Part shown: positions 1 through 7,834 of the stretch, piece by piece | How the letters are laid out: every line of letters starts with the position of its first letter | Position numbering within the stretch: position 1 is the stretch's first letter | Assembly (NCBI GenBank): GCA_000063525.1 | Contig: CT978603.1 | Coordinates: 1,979,105-2,043,104 of the forward strand | From: Synechococcus sp. RCC307 | Lineage (GTDB): Bacteria; Cyanobacteriota; Cyanobacteriia; PCC-6307; Cyanobiaceae | Reading direction: 5' to 3' | Length of the DNA stretch: 64,000 nucleotides | Translations under genes and position numbers: made by a program | The notes under the pieces: model-generated | The model's input: only the letters and a program-made list of their open reading frames with translations | The model's database searches: none | What the model was told of the DNA's origin: nothing

Positions 1-620
1 TGCTCCATGCCGAGCACACCCTCAACGCCAGCACCTTCAGCGCCCGGGTCACCGCGAGCACCCTCACCGACCCCTACGCCGTGGTGGCATCAGCCGTGGG
101 CACCTTGGCCGGTCCCTTGCATGGCGGAGCCAACGAGGATGTGCTGCTGATGCTCGAGGAGATCGGCAGCGAAGAGCGAGTCGAGGCCTACCTCGATCAA
201 GCCATCGCTTCGAAGAGCAAGATCATGGGCTTCGGCCACCGGGAATACAAGGTCAAAGACCCCCGCGCCACGATCCTGCAGGGGTTAGCCGAAACCCTGT
301 TCAGCCGCTTTGGCCACGACCGCATGTACGACGTGGCGCGCCGACTGGAGAGCCTGGCTGCCGAAAAGCTCGGCCCCAAGGGGATCTACCCCAATGTGGA
401 TTTCTATTCCGGGCTGGTCTATCGCAAGCTCGGCATCCCCACCGACCTGTTCACGCCAGTCTTTGCACTCTCCAGGGCCGCCGGCTGGCTGGCCCACTGG
501 AAAGAGCAGCTGGGTGCCAACCGGATCTACAGGCCAACGCAGATCTATACGGGCCTCGAAACCCGCAGCTGGCTTCCTACTGAGCAGAGAAGCGGGCACA
601 ATGGCGAGCCGACTGGGTAG
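1..620 (+). CDS. gltA: Citrate synthase, 3' part (truncated by window start)
   Basis: The open frame runs in from the left edge, read from base 3, and ends at TAG 618-620, so only the C-terminal ~205 residues are present. It condenses oxaloacetate and acetyl-CoA at the entry to the cyanobacterial TCA branch. Visible family motifs are GPLHGGAN, the MGFGHREYK stretch carrying an active-site His, and NVDFYSG near the C-terminus with its conserved Asp. The methionine at 81 is internal, because homologous sequence continues upstream of it. The gene is followed after 23 bases by ndhA on the same strand. The family assignment is firm; the missing N-terminal half cannot be assessed. Confidence 0.95.
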   Translation, partial: LHAEHTLNASTFSARVTASTLTDPYAVVASAVGTLAGPLHGGANEDVLLMLEEIGSEERVEAYLDQAIASKSKIMGFGHREYKVKDPRATILQGLAETLFSRFGHDRMYDVARRLESLAAEKLGPKGIYPNVDFYSGLVYRKLGIPTDLFTPVFALSRAAGWLAHWKEQLGANRIYRPTQIYTGLETRSWLPTEQRSGHNGEPTG

Positions 621-643
621 GTTGCCTGCAACGGTCTGCGCTG

Positions 644-1768
644 ATGAGCACCGCGTTCACCCTCGATTTAGAAACTGGCTTCCGGGGCCTGCTGGAAGCT
701 GGCGGCGTTAGCCCTGGGCTCAGCCGGCTGATCTGGCTGCCCCTGCCAATGCTGCTGGTGCTGGTGGCTGCCGTGGTTGGCGTGCTGGTGACGGTGTGGC
801 TGGAGCGCAAGATTTCCGCTGCGGTTCAGCAGCGCATCGGCCCTGAGTACGCCGGTGCCCTTGGCATCCTCCAGCCCCTGGCAGATGGCCTGAAGCTGCT
901 GGTTAAAGAAGACATCGTCCCGGCACGGGCCGATGGCCTGCTGTTCACCCTCGGACCGGTGCTGGTCGTGGTCCCGGTGATCCTGTCCTGGCTGATCGTG
1001 CCTTTTGGCCAGAACCTGCTGATCAGCAATGTGGGGGTTGGAATTTTCCTCTGGGTGGCCCTCAGCAGCATTCAGCCCATTGGCCTGCTGATGAGTGGCT
1101 ACTCGAGCAATAACAAGTATTCGCTGCTGGGCGGCCTGCGGGCTGCAGCCCAATCGATCAGCTACGAAATCCCCCTGGCCCTGGCGGTGCTGGCGGTGGT
1201 GATGATGACCAACTCGCTCAGCACGGTCGACATCGTCGATCAGCAAACCGGTGCTGGAATTTTGAGTTGGAACATCTGGCGCCAACCGGTGGGCTTTTTG
1301 ATCTTCTGGATCTGCGCCCTGGCCGAATGCGAACGCCTCCCCTTCGACTTGCCTGAAGCGGAAGAAGAGCTGGTGGCCGGCTACCAGACCGAGTACGCGG
1401 GCATGAAATTTGCCCTCTTCTACCTGGGCAGCTACATCAACTTGGTGCTCTCAGCCCTGCTGGTGGCTGTGCTCTATCTGGGTGGCTGGGGCTTCCCCCT
1501 GCCGGTGGAAACCCTGGCCGGCTGGCTAAGTCAGCCGATTGATGCCCCCTTGGTGCAAGTCATCACCGGATCGGTGGGCATTGTGATGACGGTGCTGAAG
1601 GCCTACGTCCTGGTCTTCACCGCGATCCTGCTGCGCTGGACCGTGCCCCGCGTGCGCATCGACCAACTGCTGGATTTCGGCTGGAAGTTTCTGCTGCCGA
1701 TCGCCCTGGTCAACCTGCTGGTGACCGCCGCCTTGAAACTTGCTTTTCCTGCCGTCTTTGGCGGCTAA
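644..1768 (+). CDS. ndhA: NAD(P)H-quinone oxidoreductase subunit 1 (NdhA)
   Basis: This 374-residue, highly hydrophobic protein is a membrane-arm subunit of the thylakoid NDH-1 complex, which passes electrons from ferredoxin to plastoquinone and pumps protons. Family motifs include the N-terminal [18 protein letters not shown] block, the quinone-cavity region [11 protein letters not shown], and the acidic loop [16 protein letters not shown] shared with NuoH. Length is normal for cyanobacterial NdhA. It is the first gene of the ndhA-ndhI-ndhG-ndhE cluster and starts at ATG 644. Confidence 0.97.
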   Translation: MSTAFTLDLETGFRGLLEAGGVSPGLSRLIWLPLPMLLVLVAAVVGVLVTVWLERKISAAVQQRIGPEYAGALGILQPLADGLKLLVKEDIVPARADGLLFTLGPVLVVVPVILSWLIVPFGQNLLISNVGVGIFLWVALSSIQPIGLLMSGYSSNNKYSLLGGLRAAAQSISYEIPLALAVLAVVMMTNSLSTVDIVDQQTGAGILSWNIWRQPVGFLIFWICALAECERLPFDLPEAEEELVAGYQTEYAGMKFALFYLGSYINLVLSALLVAVLYLGGWGFPLPVETLAGWLSQPIDAPLVQVITGSVGIVMTVLKAYVLVFTAILLRWTVPRVRIDQLLDFGWKFLLPIALVNLLVTAALKLAFPAVFGG

Positions 1769-1839
1769 GCGCCCTCAAGCCTGCCCAAAGCGGGTCATGA
1801 TTGACCCAACGCCTTTCCGCTCCGCCCCTCCACGCCTCC

Positions 1840-2439
1840 ATGTTCGGCTTTCTCAAGCAGGTCGGTGATTACACCAAAGACGCCGTCAGCGCGAGTCAGA
1901 ACATCGCGCGCGGTCTTTCGGTCACCTTTGATCACCTGCGGCGCCGACCGGTCACGGTCCAGTACCCCTACGAGAAGCTGATTCCCTCGGAGCGGTACCG
2001 CGGGCGGATCCACTACGAATTCGACAAGTGCATCGCCTGCGAGGTTTGCGTTCGGGTCTGCCCCATCAACCTGCCCGTGGTGGATTGGGTGATGAACAAG
2101 GCCACCAAGAAAAAGGAGCTTCGCAACTACTCCATCGATTTCGGGGTGTGCATCTTCTGCGGCAACTGCGTGGAGTACTGCCCCACCAACTGCCTCTCCA
2201 TGACAGAGGAATACGAGCTGGCGGCCTTTGATCGCCACAGCCTGAACTTCGACAACGTTGCCTTGGGCCGTTTGCCAACCAACGTCACCACCGACCCTGC
2301 TGTGGTGGCTCTGCGGGAGTTGGCTTACCTGCCGAAAGGCGAGATGGACCCCCATGGTGTGGACCCCAATCGCCCGCGGGCCGGCAAACTGCCTGAGCAA
2401 GTCTTGGCAGACCTACCCAAGTCGGAGGAGACCAACTGA
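1840..2439 (+). CDS. ndhI: NAD(P)H-quinone oxidoreductase subunit I (NdhI), two [4Fe-4S] clusters
   Basis: NdhI is the ferredoxin-like peripheral subunit that carries two [4Fe-4S] clusters to the quinone site of NDH-1. Two CxxCxxCxxxCP-type motifs are visible: [12 protein letters not shown] and [15 protein letters not shown] 1840 ([14 protein letters not shown]) is chosen because it matches the usual NdhI N-terminus. A TTG-initiated extension to 1801 would add 13 residues that look like leader sequence. The product is 199 residues. Its stop codon overlaps the ndhG start by one base (TGATG), which suggests translational coupling. Confidence 0.96.
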   Translation: MFGFLKQVGDYTKDAVSASQNIARGLSVTFDHLRRRPVTVQYPYEKLIPSERYRGRIHYEFDKCIACEVCVRVCPINLPVVDWVMNKATKKKELRNYSIDFGVCIFCGNCVEYCPTNCLSMTEEYELAAFDRHSLNFDNVALGRLPTNVTTDPAVVALRELAYLPKGEMDPHGVDPNRPRAGKLPEQVLADLPKSEETN

Positions 2440-3038
2440 TGCCCCCCCTTGCTGAAATCACCCAGCTGATCGTGTTCGGCGTGCTGGCCTTGGCCGTGGT
2501 GGTGGGCGCCCTGGGTGTGGTGATGCTGCCCAACATCGTTTACGCCGCCTTCCTTTTGGGAGGGGTGTTCCTCTCGGTGGCAGGGCTCTATTTGATGCTC
2601 AACGCCAGCTTTATTGCTGCAGCCCAGATCCTGATCTACGTGGGAGCGGTCAACGTCTTGATCCTCTTCGCGATCATGCTGGTGAACAAGAAAGAAGCCA
2701 TGGGAGCATCCCCCGGCGTTGGCCTGCGAAGGGTGCTCTCGACTGGGGTTTGCATTGGCTTATTTGCTCTGCTGCTCCGCGTGGCCTTCAGCACCCCCTG
2801 GGCCACACCGGGACCTGCTGCGATCGGCGAGGACGCTGTGATCCGACTGGGTGAGCACTTCTTCAGTGATTACCTACTGCCCTTTGAGCTGGCTTCGGTG
2901 CTGCTGTTGATGGCGATGATCGGCGCCATTGTTCTGGCCCGGCGCGATGTTCTGGCCACCGATATCGGCACCGGTGAAAGCGTTGATCAGGGCCTCATCG
3001 AAAAAGCCCGCACTCCCCTACTGATGGAGAAGCCCTAA
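2439..3038 (+). CDS. ndhG: NAD(P)H-quinone oxidoreductase subunit 6 (NdhG)
   Basis: A 199-residue membrane protein with about five hydrophobic segments, equivalent to NuoJ in the proton-pumping arm. The stretch AAQILIYVGAVNVLILFAIM is the family hallmark in the third membrane segment. The hydrophilic tail after residue ~170 is typical of the cyanobacterial protein. The start overlaps the ndhI stop by one base, and ndhE begins three bases after its stop, so all four ndh genes appear co-transcribed. Confidence 0.96.
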   Translation: MPPLAEITQLIVFGVLALAVVVGALGVVMLPNIVYAAFLLGGVFLSVAGLYLMLNASFIAAAQILIYVGAVNVLILFAIMLVNKKEAMGASPGVGLRRVLSTGVCIGLFALLLRVAFSTPWATPGPAAIGEDAVIRLGEHFFSDYLLPFELASVLLLMAMIGAIVLARRDVLATDIGTGESVDQGLIEKARTPLLMEKP

Positions 3039-3041
3039 GCC

Positions 3042-3362
3042 ATGTCGTCGATTGATATCCCCCTCGAGGCCTATCTCACCATTGCTGCTGCCCTGTTTTG
3101 CATCGGGGTCTGGGGTCTGATCAACAGCCGCAACGCGGTGCGGGTGCTGATGAGCATCGAGCTGATGCTCAATGGCGTGAACATCAACTTGATGGCCTTC
3201 TCCAGCTATCTCGATGGCACTGAAATCCGCGGCCAGGTGTACGCCATTTTTGTGATCACCGTTGCCGCAGCGGAAGCAGCTGTTGGCTTGGCGATCTTGT
3301 TGTCGCTCTACCGCAACCGCGACACAGTGGATATGGAGCGTTTCAACCTGCTGCGCTGGTAG
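3042..3362 (+). CDS. ndhE: NAD(P)H-quinone oxidoreductase subunit 4L (NdhE)
   Basis: A 106-residue protein with three membrane segments, the NuoK-like subunit of the NDH-1 membrane arm. The conserved acidic residues used in proton transfer are present in [13 protein letters not shown] and in the third helix ([12 protein letters not shown]). It closes the ndhAIGE cluster and is followed 10 bases later by NAD kinase, which may be on the same transcript. Confidence 0.97.
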   Translation: MSSIDIPLEAYLTIAAALFCIGVWGLINSRNAVRVLMSIELMLNGVNINLMAFSSYLDGTEIRGQVYAIFVITVAAAEAAVGLAILLSLYRNRDTVDMERFNLLRW

Positions 3363-3372
3363 CCAGTAACCC

Positions 3373-4320
3373 ATGGACTTGCGGCGGGTATGGGTGATTG
3401 TCCGCAGCGGTAGCCAAACCGCCCAGCGGATTGCCAGCCGCTGCTGCGAGCAGCTGGAAGCCCGCGGATGCGCGGTGATCTGCGCCACCAGTGGGCTCAC
3501 GACCAACCCCTATCCAGGCCTATTGGCTGATGACCGGCTTCCCGATCTGGTGCTGGTGCTGGGGGGCGATGGCACAGTTCTCAGTGCCGCCCGTTATTTG
3601 GCGGCACTGGATGTGCCGATCTTGAGCTTCAACGTGGGGGGCCACCTGGGCTTTCTGACCCACGAATTCGTGCTGCTGGAATCGCTGTTGAGTGGGGATG
3701 GTTCGGGGCTATGGCAGCGCCTGGAAGACCACCATTACGCCCTCACCCAACGGCTGATGCTGCAAGCCAGCATTGACCGCGGCGATGGAATCCCCGATAG
3801 CGGTGATCACCACGACAAGCAGGGCCAGCTCTGCCATTTGGCGCTGAACGACTTCTATCTGCGGCCCGCCCAGGAAGAAGCCACACCCACCTGCCGCTTG
3901 GAGGTGGAGATCGATGGCGAAGTGGTGGGGCAATACCAAGGCGATGGCTTGATCGTGGCCTCACCCACGGGCTCCACCGGCTACGCCATGGCAGCGGGTG
4001 GGCCAATCCTGCACCCAGCCATCGATGCCATCGTTGTCAATCCGATCTGCCCGATGAGCCTCTCCAGCCGGCCGGTGGTGGTGCCGCCCAGGTCGATCCT
4101 GGCGATCTGGCCGGTGGGCGACAGCGCCCGGCGGGTGAAACTGTGGAAAGACGGAGCCCTGGCCGGCGAACTGGAGCCAGGTGATCGCTGCATCGTGCAG
4201 CAGGCCGATCACCATGCCCGGCTGGTGGCCTTGGAACAACAGCCCTCCTACTTCAGCAATTTGAGCCGCAAGCTGCATTGGGCCGGCAGCCTCACCGATG
4301 CCATGCCATCGCAGAACTAA
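3373..4320 (+). CDS. nadK: NAD kinase
   Basis: ATP-NAD kinase converts NAD+ to NADP+, the acceptor of photosynthetic electron flow. The 315-residue product shows the GGDGT motif ([16 protein letters not shown]), the second conserved block [16 protein letters not shown], and [13 protein letters not shown], all diagnostic of the NadK fold. Length fits the ~300-residue cyanobacterial type. It sits just after the ndh genes and three bases ahead of a CYTH-domain gene. Cyanobacteria commonly carry two NAD kinases; this window does not show which paralogue this is. Confidence 0.95.
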   Translation: MDLRRVWVIVRSGSQTAQRIASRCCEQLEARGCAVICATSGLTTNPYPGLLADDRLPDLVLVLGGDGTVLSAARYLAALDVPILSFNVGGHLGFLTHEFVLLESLLSGDGSGLWQRLEDHHYALTQRLMLQASIDRGDGIPDSGDHHDKQGQLCHLALNDFYLRPAQEEATPTCRLEVEIDGEVVGQYQGDGLIVASPTGSTGYAMAAGGPILHPAIDAIVVNPICPMSLSSRPVVVPPRSILAIWPVGDSARRVKLWKDGALAGELEPGDRCIVQQADHHARLVALEQQPSYFSNLSRKLHWAGSLTDAMPSQN

Positions 4321-4323
4321 GCC

Positions 4324-4821
4324 ATGGCCCTTGAGATCGAACGGCGCTTTTTCGTGGTTTCAGAGGCCTGGCAGGAGCTGAGCGTCAAGCACGAACAACT
4401 CGACCAGGGCTACCTCAGCGAAGGCCAAGGGGCGGTAGTGGTGCGGGTGCGGCGCAGCCAACAACACGCCTGGCTGACCTTGAAAGCACCCACCAACAAC
4501 CCGGAAATTCGCCAGGAGTTCGAGTACACGATCCCGGCAGCTGATGCCAAGGCCTTGCTCGCCCTCACCCCCAGGCGGGTGGAGAAAACCCGGCACCATC
4601 TGAACTGCCCAGGCGGTGACTGGGTTGTGGATGTCTTTGCCGGAGCCAATGCGCCGCTCGTGATCGCCGAGGTGGAACGCTCCGACCCCGAAGCCCAGCT
4701 GACGATCCCGTCCTGGTGCGGCGAGGAAATCACCGGTCGCGGCGAGCTCAGCAATGCCGCCTTAGCCATGCGGCCGTGGAGCGAGCTGGAGGCCTATTCA
4801 AGAGGCAACAGATTCTCTTAA
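4324..4821 (+). CDS. CYTH-domain protein (triphosphate tunnel metalloenzyme family)
   Basis: This 165-residue protein belongs to the CYTH superfamily, whose members hydrolyse inorganic triphosphate, thiamine triphosphate or nucleotides in a beta-barrel tunnel. It begins MALEIERRFFV, the position of the ExExK metal-binding signature; the Lys is replaced here by Arg. Further charged strands fit the tunnel: VVRVRRS, WLTLKAP, EFEYTIP and VIAEVERS. It starts three bases after nadK, so the pair is probably translated together. The substrate cannot be deduced from sequence. Confidence 0.85.
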   Translation: MALEIERRFFVVSEAWQELSVKHEQLDQGYLSEGQGAVVVRVRRSQQHAWLTLKAPTNNPEIRQEFEYTIPAADAKALLALTPRRVEKTRHHLNCPGGDWVVDVFAGANAPLVIAEVERSDPEAQLTIPSWCGEEITGRGELSNAALAMRPWSELEAYSRGNRFS

Positions 4822-4824
4822 GAT
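4819..4824 (+). promoter_or_regulatory. Possible -10 element (TAAGAT) upstream of a small gene
   Basis: TAAGAT overlaps the TAA stop of the CYTH gene and lies 35 bases upstream of the GTG of the next small gene. The context cttaagattgt recurs at 33606-33616 in front of the DUF3155 leader. There is no convincing -35 box (TTCAAG at 4797-4802 is weak), so this is tentative. Confidence 0.3.
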
Positions 4825-4858
4825 TGTGTGGTTCCTTACATCTAGCTGAGCAACGGCT

Positions 4859-5029
4859 GTGACCACCGGTCTCTACGACAACCAGGGGGTCCTGCGCTAC
4901 GCCGGCAGCGATGCTTCCGCATGCCTGGCCTACGCCGAGTTGTTTGGCTTCGAGGAAAACGACTTCACCCTGGTCACCCTGGTGGATGAAGCCGATGGCA
5001 ACGGCAGTGGAACGGCTCAGGCCGCCTGA
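4859..5029 (+). CDS. Small hypothetical protein (56 aa)
   Basis: A short frame from GTG 4859 to TGA 5027-5029 encodes MTTGLYDNQGVLRYAGSDAS followed by an acidic C-terminal half (FGFEENDFTLVTLVDEADGN). Codon choice resembles neighbouring genes and the composition is protein-like. I do not recognise a family. The length and style match small conserved picocyanobacterial proteins. No clear Shine-Dalgarno sequence is visible. Its last 13 bases overlap the 3' end of the convergent aminotransferase gene. Confidence 0.6.
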   Translation: MTTGLYDNQGVLRYAGSDASACLAYAELFGFEENDFTLVTLVDEADGNGSGTAQAA

Positions 5030-6243
5030 GCTTCGTCTTCTATTCCACCCAAAGGAATCACACGGCTAACGCCGCCGAGAGCTTGAATCACCTGCTCCTG
5101 CTGGGTTGTGGTGATCTCCGGGAAGATCGGCAGACTCAACACCTCAGCGGCGAGATGTTCGGTGATCGGCAAACTGCCGGGCCCATACCCCAGATCCGCA
5201 TAGGCGGGCTGACGGTGAATGGGAATGGGGTAGTAGATGATCGTGTTGACCCCGCGCTCGCGCAGATCGCTCTGCAGCCAGTTGCGGCAACGGCCTTCCG
5301 GCAAGCCATGCTCAGCGCTCGACGGACATGGCGCACAACTTCCCCCGCAGGCAACGGAGCCGGCATCACACGCTGGTACCCGAACCACAAACTGATTCCA
5401 GCTGTGGCCCTCAGGGCCTGGATCAGGCAGCTGCACGCCCTGCCGGGTTGCAAAGGCGTCTTGGTAACGCGCAGCCACCGCGCGGCGACGCTCGAGCCAA
5501 CCGTTCAAGCGAGGCAATTTGACGGTTAACACCGCCGCCTGCAGAGCGTCCAAGCGGCTGTTGTAGCCAAGGTTGGTGTGGAGATAGCGGCGGGGCATGC
5601 CATGCACAGCCAGCTCGCGAATGCGCTGAGCCAGCTGGGCGTCCTGGCAGGTCACAGCACCACCATCACCAGCGGCACCCAGGTTCTTGGTGGGGAAAAA
5701 GCTGAAGCAACCGGCATCACCCCAGCTGCCCACGGGCCGGCCGGCCCAGCTCGCGCCAGTGGCTTGGGCGCAATCCTCAATCACCAGCAACTGATGGCGC
5801 CGGGCGATGGCGCTGAGCGCCTCCATGTCCACCGGACGACCAAACAAATGCACCGGCAGCAGCGCCTTGGTGGCCGGCGTGATGGCCGCCTCCATCTGCT
5901 CCAGATCGATCAGGTAGGTCTGTGGATCAACATCCACAAACACCGGCTTGGCGCCAACAGCACTGATGGCTTCGGCTGTGGCAAAAAAGCTAAAGGAGGC
6001 GGTGATGACCTCATCGCCTGGGCCCACGCCAAGGCCCCTGAGGGCCAAGATCAGAGCATCGGTGCCGCTGTTGCAGCCAATGGCGTGCTCGCTGCTGCAG
6101 AAATTGGCGAAGGCCTTCTCAAAGCCTTGAATTACTGGACCACCGATGTACTGGCCACTGCGCAGGACATCGAGTACGGCGTGTTCGAGGTCGTCCCCCA
6201 GATCTGACAGCTGGACGCTGAGGTCAAAGGGGGGGACAGTCAT
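5017..6243 (-). CDS. DegT/DnrJ/EryC1-family PLP aminotransferase with a Cys-rich insertion
   Basis: A 408-residue sugar-aminotransferase-type enzyme, typically converting a nucleotide-linked keto-sugar to an amino-sugar for surface glycans. Hallmarks: GSGQYIGG-like N-terminus, GCNSGTDAL, VIEDCAQATGA, and the PLP Lys in SFFPTKNLGA (Lys186). C-terminal YYPIPIHRQPAY is also typical. ATG 6243 is chosen because the methionine at 6366 would overlap the upstream gene and adds sequence unlike the family. Residues ~291-319 form an extra segment with five cysteines (292, 299, 303, 306, 319) where I expect a short strand-helix connection. The sugar substrate is unknown. Confidence 0.9.
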   Translation of the reverse strand: MTVPPFDLSVQLSDLGDDLEHAVLDVLRSGQYIGGPVIQGFEKAFANFCSSEHAIGCNSGTDALILALRGLGVGPGDEVITASFSFFATAEAISAVGAKPVFVDVDPQTYLIDLEQMEAAITPATKALLPVHLFGRPVDMEALSAIARRHQLLVIEDCAQATGASWAGRPVGSWGDAGCFSFFPTKNLGAAGDGGAVTCQDAQLAQRIRELAVHGMPRRYLHTNLGYNSRLDALQAAVLTVKLPRLNGWLERRRAVAARYQDAFATRQGVQLPDPGPEGHSWNQFVVRVPACDAGSVACGGSCAPCPSSAEHGLPEGRCRNWLQSDLRERGVNTIIYYPIPIHRQPAYADLGYGPGSLPITEHLAAEVLSLPIFPEITTTQQEQVIQALGGVSRVIPLGGIEDEAQAA

Positions 6244-6263
6244 GCAGGAAAGCTTAAGCGGCT

Positions 6264-6818
6264 TTAGGGCTGCCACTTGATATTGCAGCCCATGGCTGGA
6301 TGCTGCTGCAGCAACGGCGGCTGTCCAGCCTTCCAGGCTGCCAAAGCGGTCCGCAGATCCGCACAATCGCTGGCCTGGCCCGAACTGGGGCGGCTGGCAT
6401 CCAGCTGCCCGCGATAAATCAAGCGCTGGTCGCCATCGAACAGATAGGGATCAGGGGTGCAGGCGGCCTGGAACAACCGCGCCACCTGCTGATCCACATC
6501 GTGCAAGTAGGGAAAATCCCAGCCGCAGCGCAGCTTTTGAGCCAGCAAATGCTCCGGTGCATCCTGCGGATGGGTGATCACGCTGTTGCTACTGATGGCC
6601 AGCATTTGCAACTCAGCGCTGAAGTCCTGCGCCATTGCGCTGAGGCTGGCTTCCACGTGTTTGACGTAGGGGCAGTGGGCACAGATGAACAGCACCAACA
6701 GCGGCCGGCGATCGAGCTGCTGCGTTGACCAGGTGCCTCCTTCCACCGTGGGAAGACTGAACGGCGGCAACGGCGTTCCCAGCGGCAGCATCATCGAAGC
6801 GGTGAGTGCCACAAGCAA
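6264..6818 (-). CDS. Thioredoxin-like / AhpC-TSA family protein
   Basis: A 184-residue protein with the thioredoxin-fold pattern of AhpC/TSA-family redox proteins: PLPPFSLPTVEGG at the N-terminus, then LLVLFICAHCPYVKHVE holding a CxxC pair at the redox-active position. A later segment (VARLFQAACTPDPYLFDGD) resembles the cis-Pro region. Starts at ATG 6791 or 6794 (MLPLG) are equally plausible. It lies 20 bases upstream of the aminotransferase on the same strand and is divergent from the lipoprotein gene. Partner and substrate are unknown. Confidence 0.8.
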   Translation of the reverse strand: MLVALTASMMLPLGTPLPPFSLPTVEGGTWSTQQLDRRPLLVLFICAHCPYVKHVEASLSAMAQDFSAELQMLAISSNSVITHPQDAPEHLLAQKLRCGWDFPYLHDVDQQVARLFQAACTPDPYLFDGDQRLIYRGQLDASRPSSGQASDCADLRTALAAWKAGQPPLLQQHPAMGCNIKWQP

Positions 6819-6873
6819 AATCGCCAGATCTCGGCAAGCTAGAGGAACCCTCCAGCCGACTGGTCACTCCCGC

Positions 6874-7407
6874 ATGGTTCCCCTGCGGCTGCTCCGCCCG
6901 CTCACCACCACTGGCCTGATGCTCGCGTTGGTGAGCTGCCAAACCAACATCAGCCAAGGGATGCGGGTTTATCCCCTCAGCCGCACGCAGCCCCACGACG
7001 GGCTGGCGGTGGTGAACCAACCGGATGGCTATGGGGTGCACATTTGGCTTGATACCGATACCCGCCAAGCCGGGGTCTGCCAACCGCTCTGGAATGCCGA
7101 CCCAGCTCGCCTGTTCAACGGCAATGGCAGCGCCCCCTTCAGCTCAGGATTGGCCAGTCGAGACGAGTTTTTCGAGGTGGTGAGCAACGGCGAAGTGATG
7201 CGCCAATTGCGCAGCGAAACAGAAGCCCTCTGCAAAACCCGTGCGCCCAAGGCCACCTTCCAGTGGCGTGAGCCGCCCAAGCAAGCCGATCAAGTGGTGG
7301 TCGAGGAACTCCCGCCGCTTGGGGCCAGAGACCTCTGGCCTGACCCCAGCCAGCTGCGCAGCGATGAGCAGCAGATGCTGCAAAACGCGCCGCCAACTAC
7401 CCCCTGA
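6874..7407 (+). CDS. Hypothetical lipoprotein (177 aa)
   Basis: Translation from ATG 6874 gives a basic N-terminus, a hydrophobic core and a lipobox (ALVSC, Cys22), so the protein is probably lipid-anchored after signal peptidase II cleavage. The mature part has no family I recognise. It contains SRTQPHDGLAVV and a Cys (ADPARL preceded by GVCQPLW), and a proline-rich, charged C-terminus. An upstream in-frame methionine at 6685 is rejected because it would run antisense through the thioredoxin-like gene. The end overlaps the split-photolyase gene tail-to-tail by 11 bases. Confidence 0.75.
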   Translation: MVPLRLLRPLTTTGLMLALVSCQTNISQGMRVYPLSRTQPHDGLAVVNQPDGYGVHIWLDTDTRQAGVCQPLWNADPARLFNGNGSAPFSSGLASRDEFFEVVSNGEVMRQLRSETEALCKTRAPKATFQWREPPKQADQVVVEELPPLGARDLWPDPSQLRSDEQQMLQNAPPTTP

Positions 7408-7834
7408 AGCTCTCCCAAACCACGGGCTCTGCCTCACGCCAATAGCGGCTGAAACGGCCCAAGCGGGGCGTGCGTGGCAGCTCCACAAACGGATCCCCAT
7501 CGAGGATCCACAACGGCAGTTCGCGGTTGATCCGGGTGGCATAGCGATTCAATCGCGGGGCCACAGGCGCGCTGGTGACCACCCCGTCGGCCCCGTGGCG
7601 CTGGGCAAACGCCAACACCTCCTGCACCACATCGCCTTTGCGCAAGGTGAGTGGCAACTCCAGCGCGCATTCATACAGAAAGCCAAGACGCTTGCGACTG
7701 ATGTTCTGCGCCCCAATCCAGGCCTGATCAAACACAAACAGGGCCGGGGCTTTGGGGTGGTCCTGCAGGGCGGGGTTGGCCGGGCCAAGGGCCTCCTCGT
7801 GAACCCAAACAATCGGATTGGTGAGATCCATCAT
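7397..7834 (-). CDS. Stand-alone photolyase/cryptochrome N-terminal (antenna) domain
   Basis: The 145-residue product matches only the N-terminal alpha/beta domain of DNA photolyases. It shows NPIVWVHEEALGPANPAL, ALFVFDQAWIG, a Leu-rich helix, LRKGDVVQEVLAFAQRHGAD, the PVAPRLNRYA loop and LDGDPFVELP. In ordinary photolyases this domain binds the antenna chromophore and precedes the FAD domain in one chain. Here it is a separate gene whose ATG overlaps the TGA of the upstream FAD-domain gene (ATGA), which implies coupled translation. Function as an antenna subunit in trans is inferred. Confidence 0.75.
   Translation of the reverse strand: MMDLTNPIVWVHEEALGPANPALQDHPKAPALFVFDQAWIGAQNISRKRLGFLYECALELPLTLRKGDVVQEVLAFAQRHGADGVVTSAPVAPRLNRYATRINRELPLWILDGDPFVELPRTPRLGRFSRYWREAEPVVWESFRG

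Noticed and set aside
668-1285. Long minus-strand reading frame antisense to ndhA
   Set aside because: His/Gln-rich composition typical of GC-rich antisense frames; ndhA has full family similarity on the plus strand.
6685-6873. N-terminal extension of the lipoprotein frame
   Set aside because: The extension is antisense to the thioredoxin-like gene, and the signal peptide with lipobox begins at ATG 6874.
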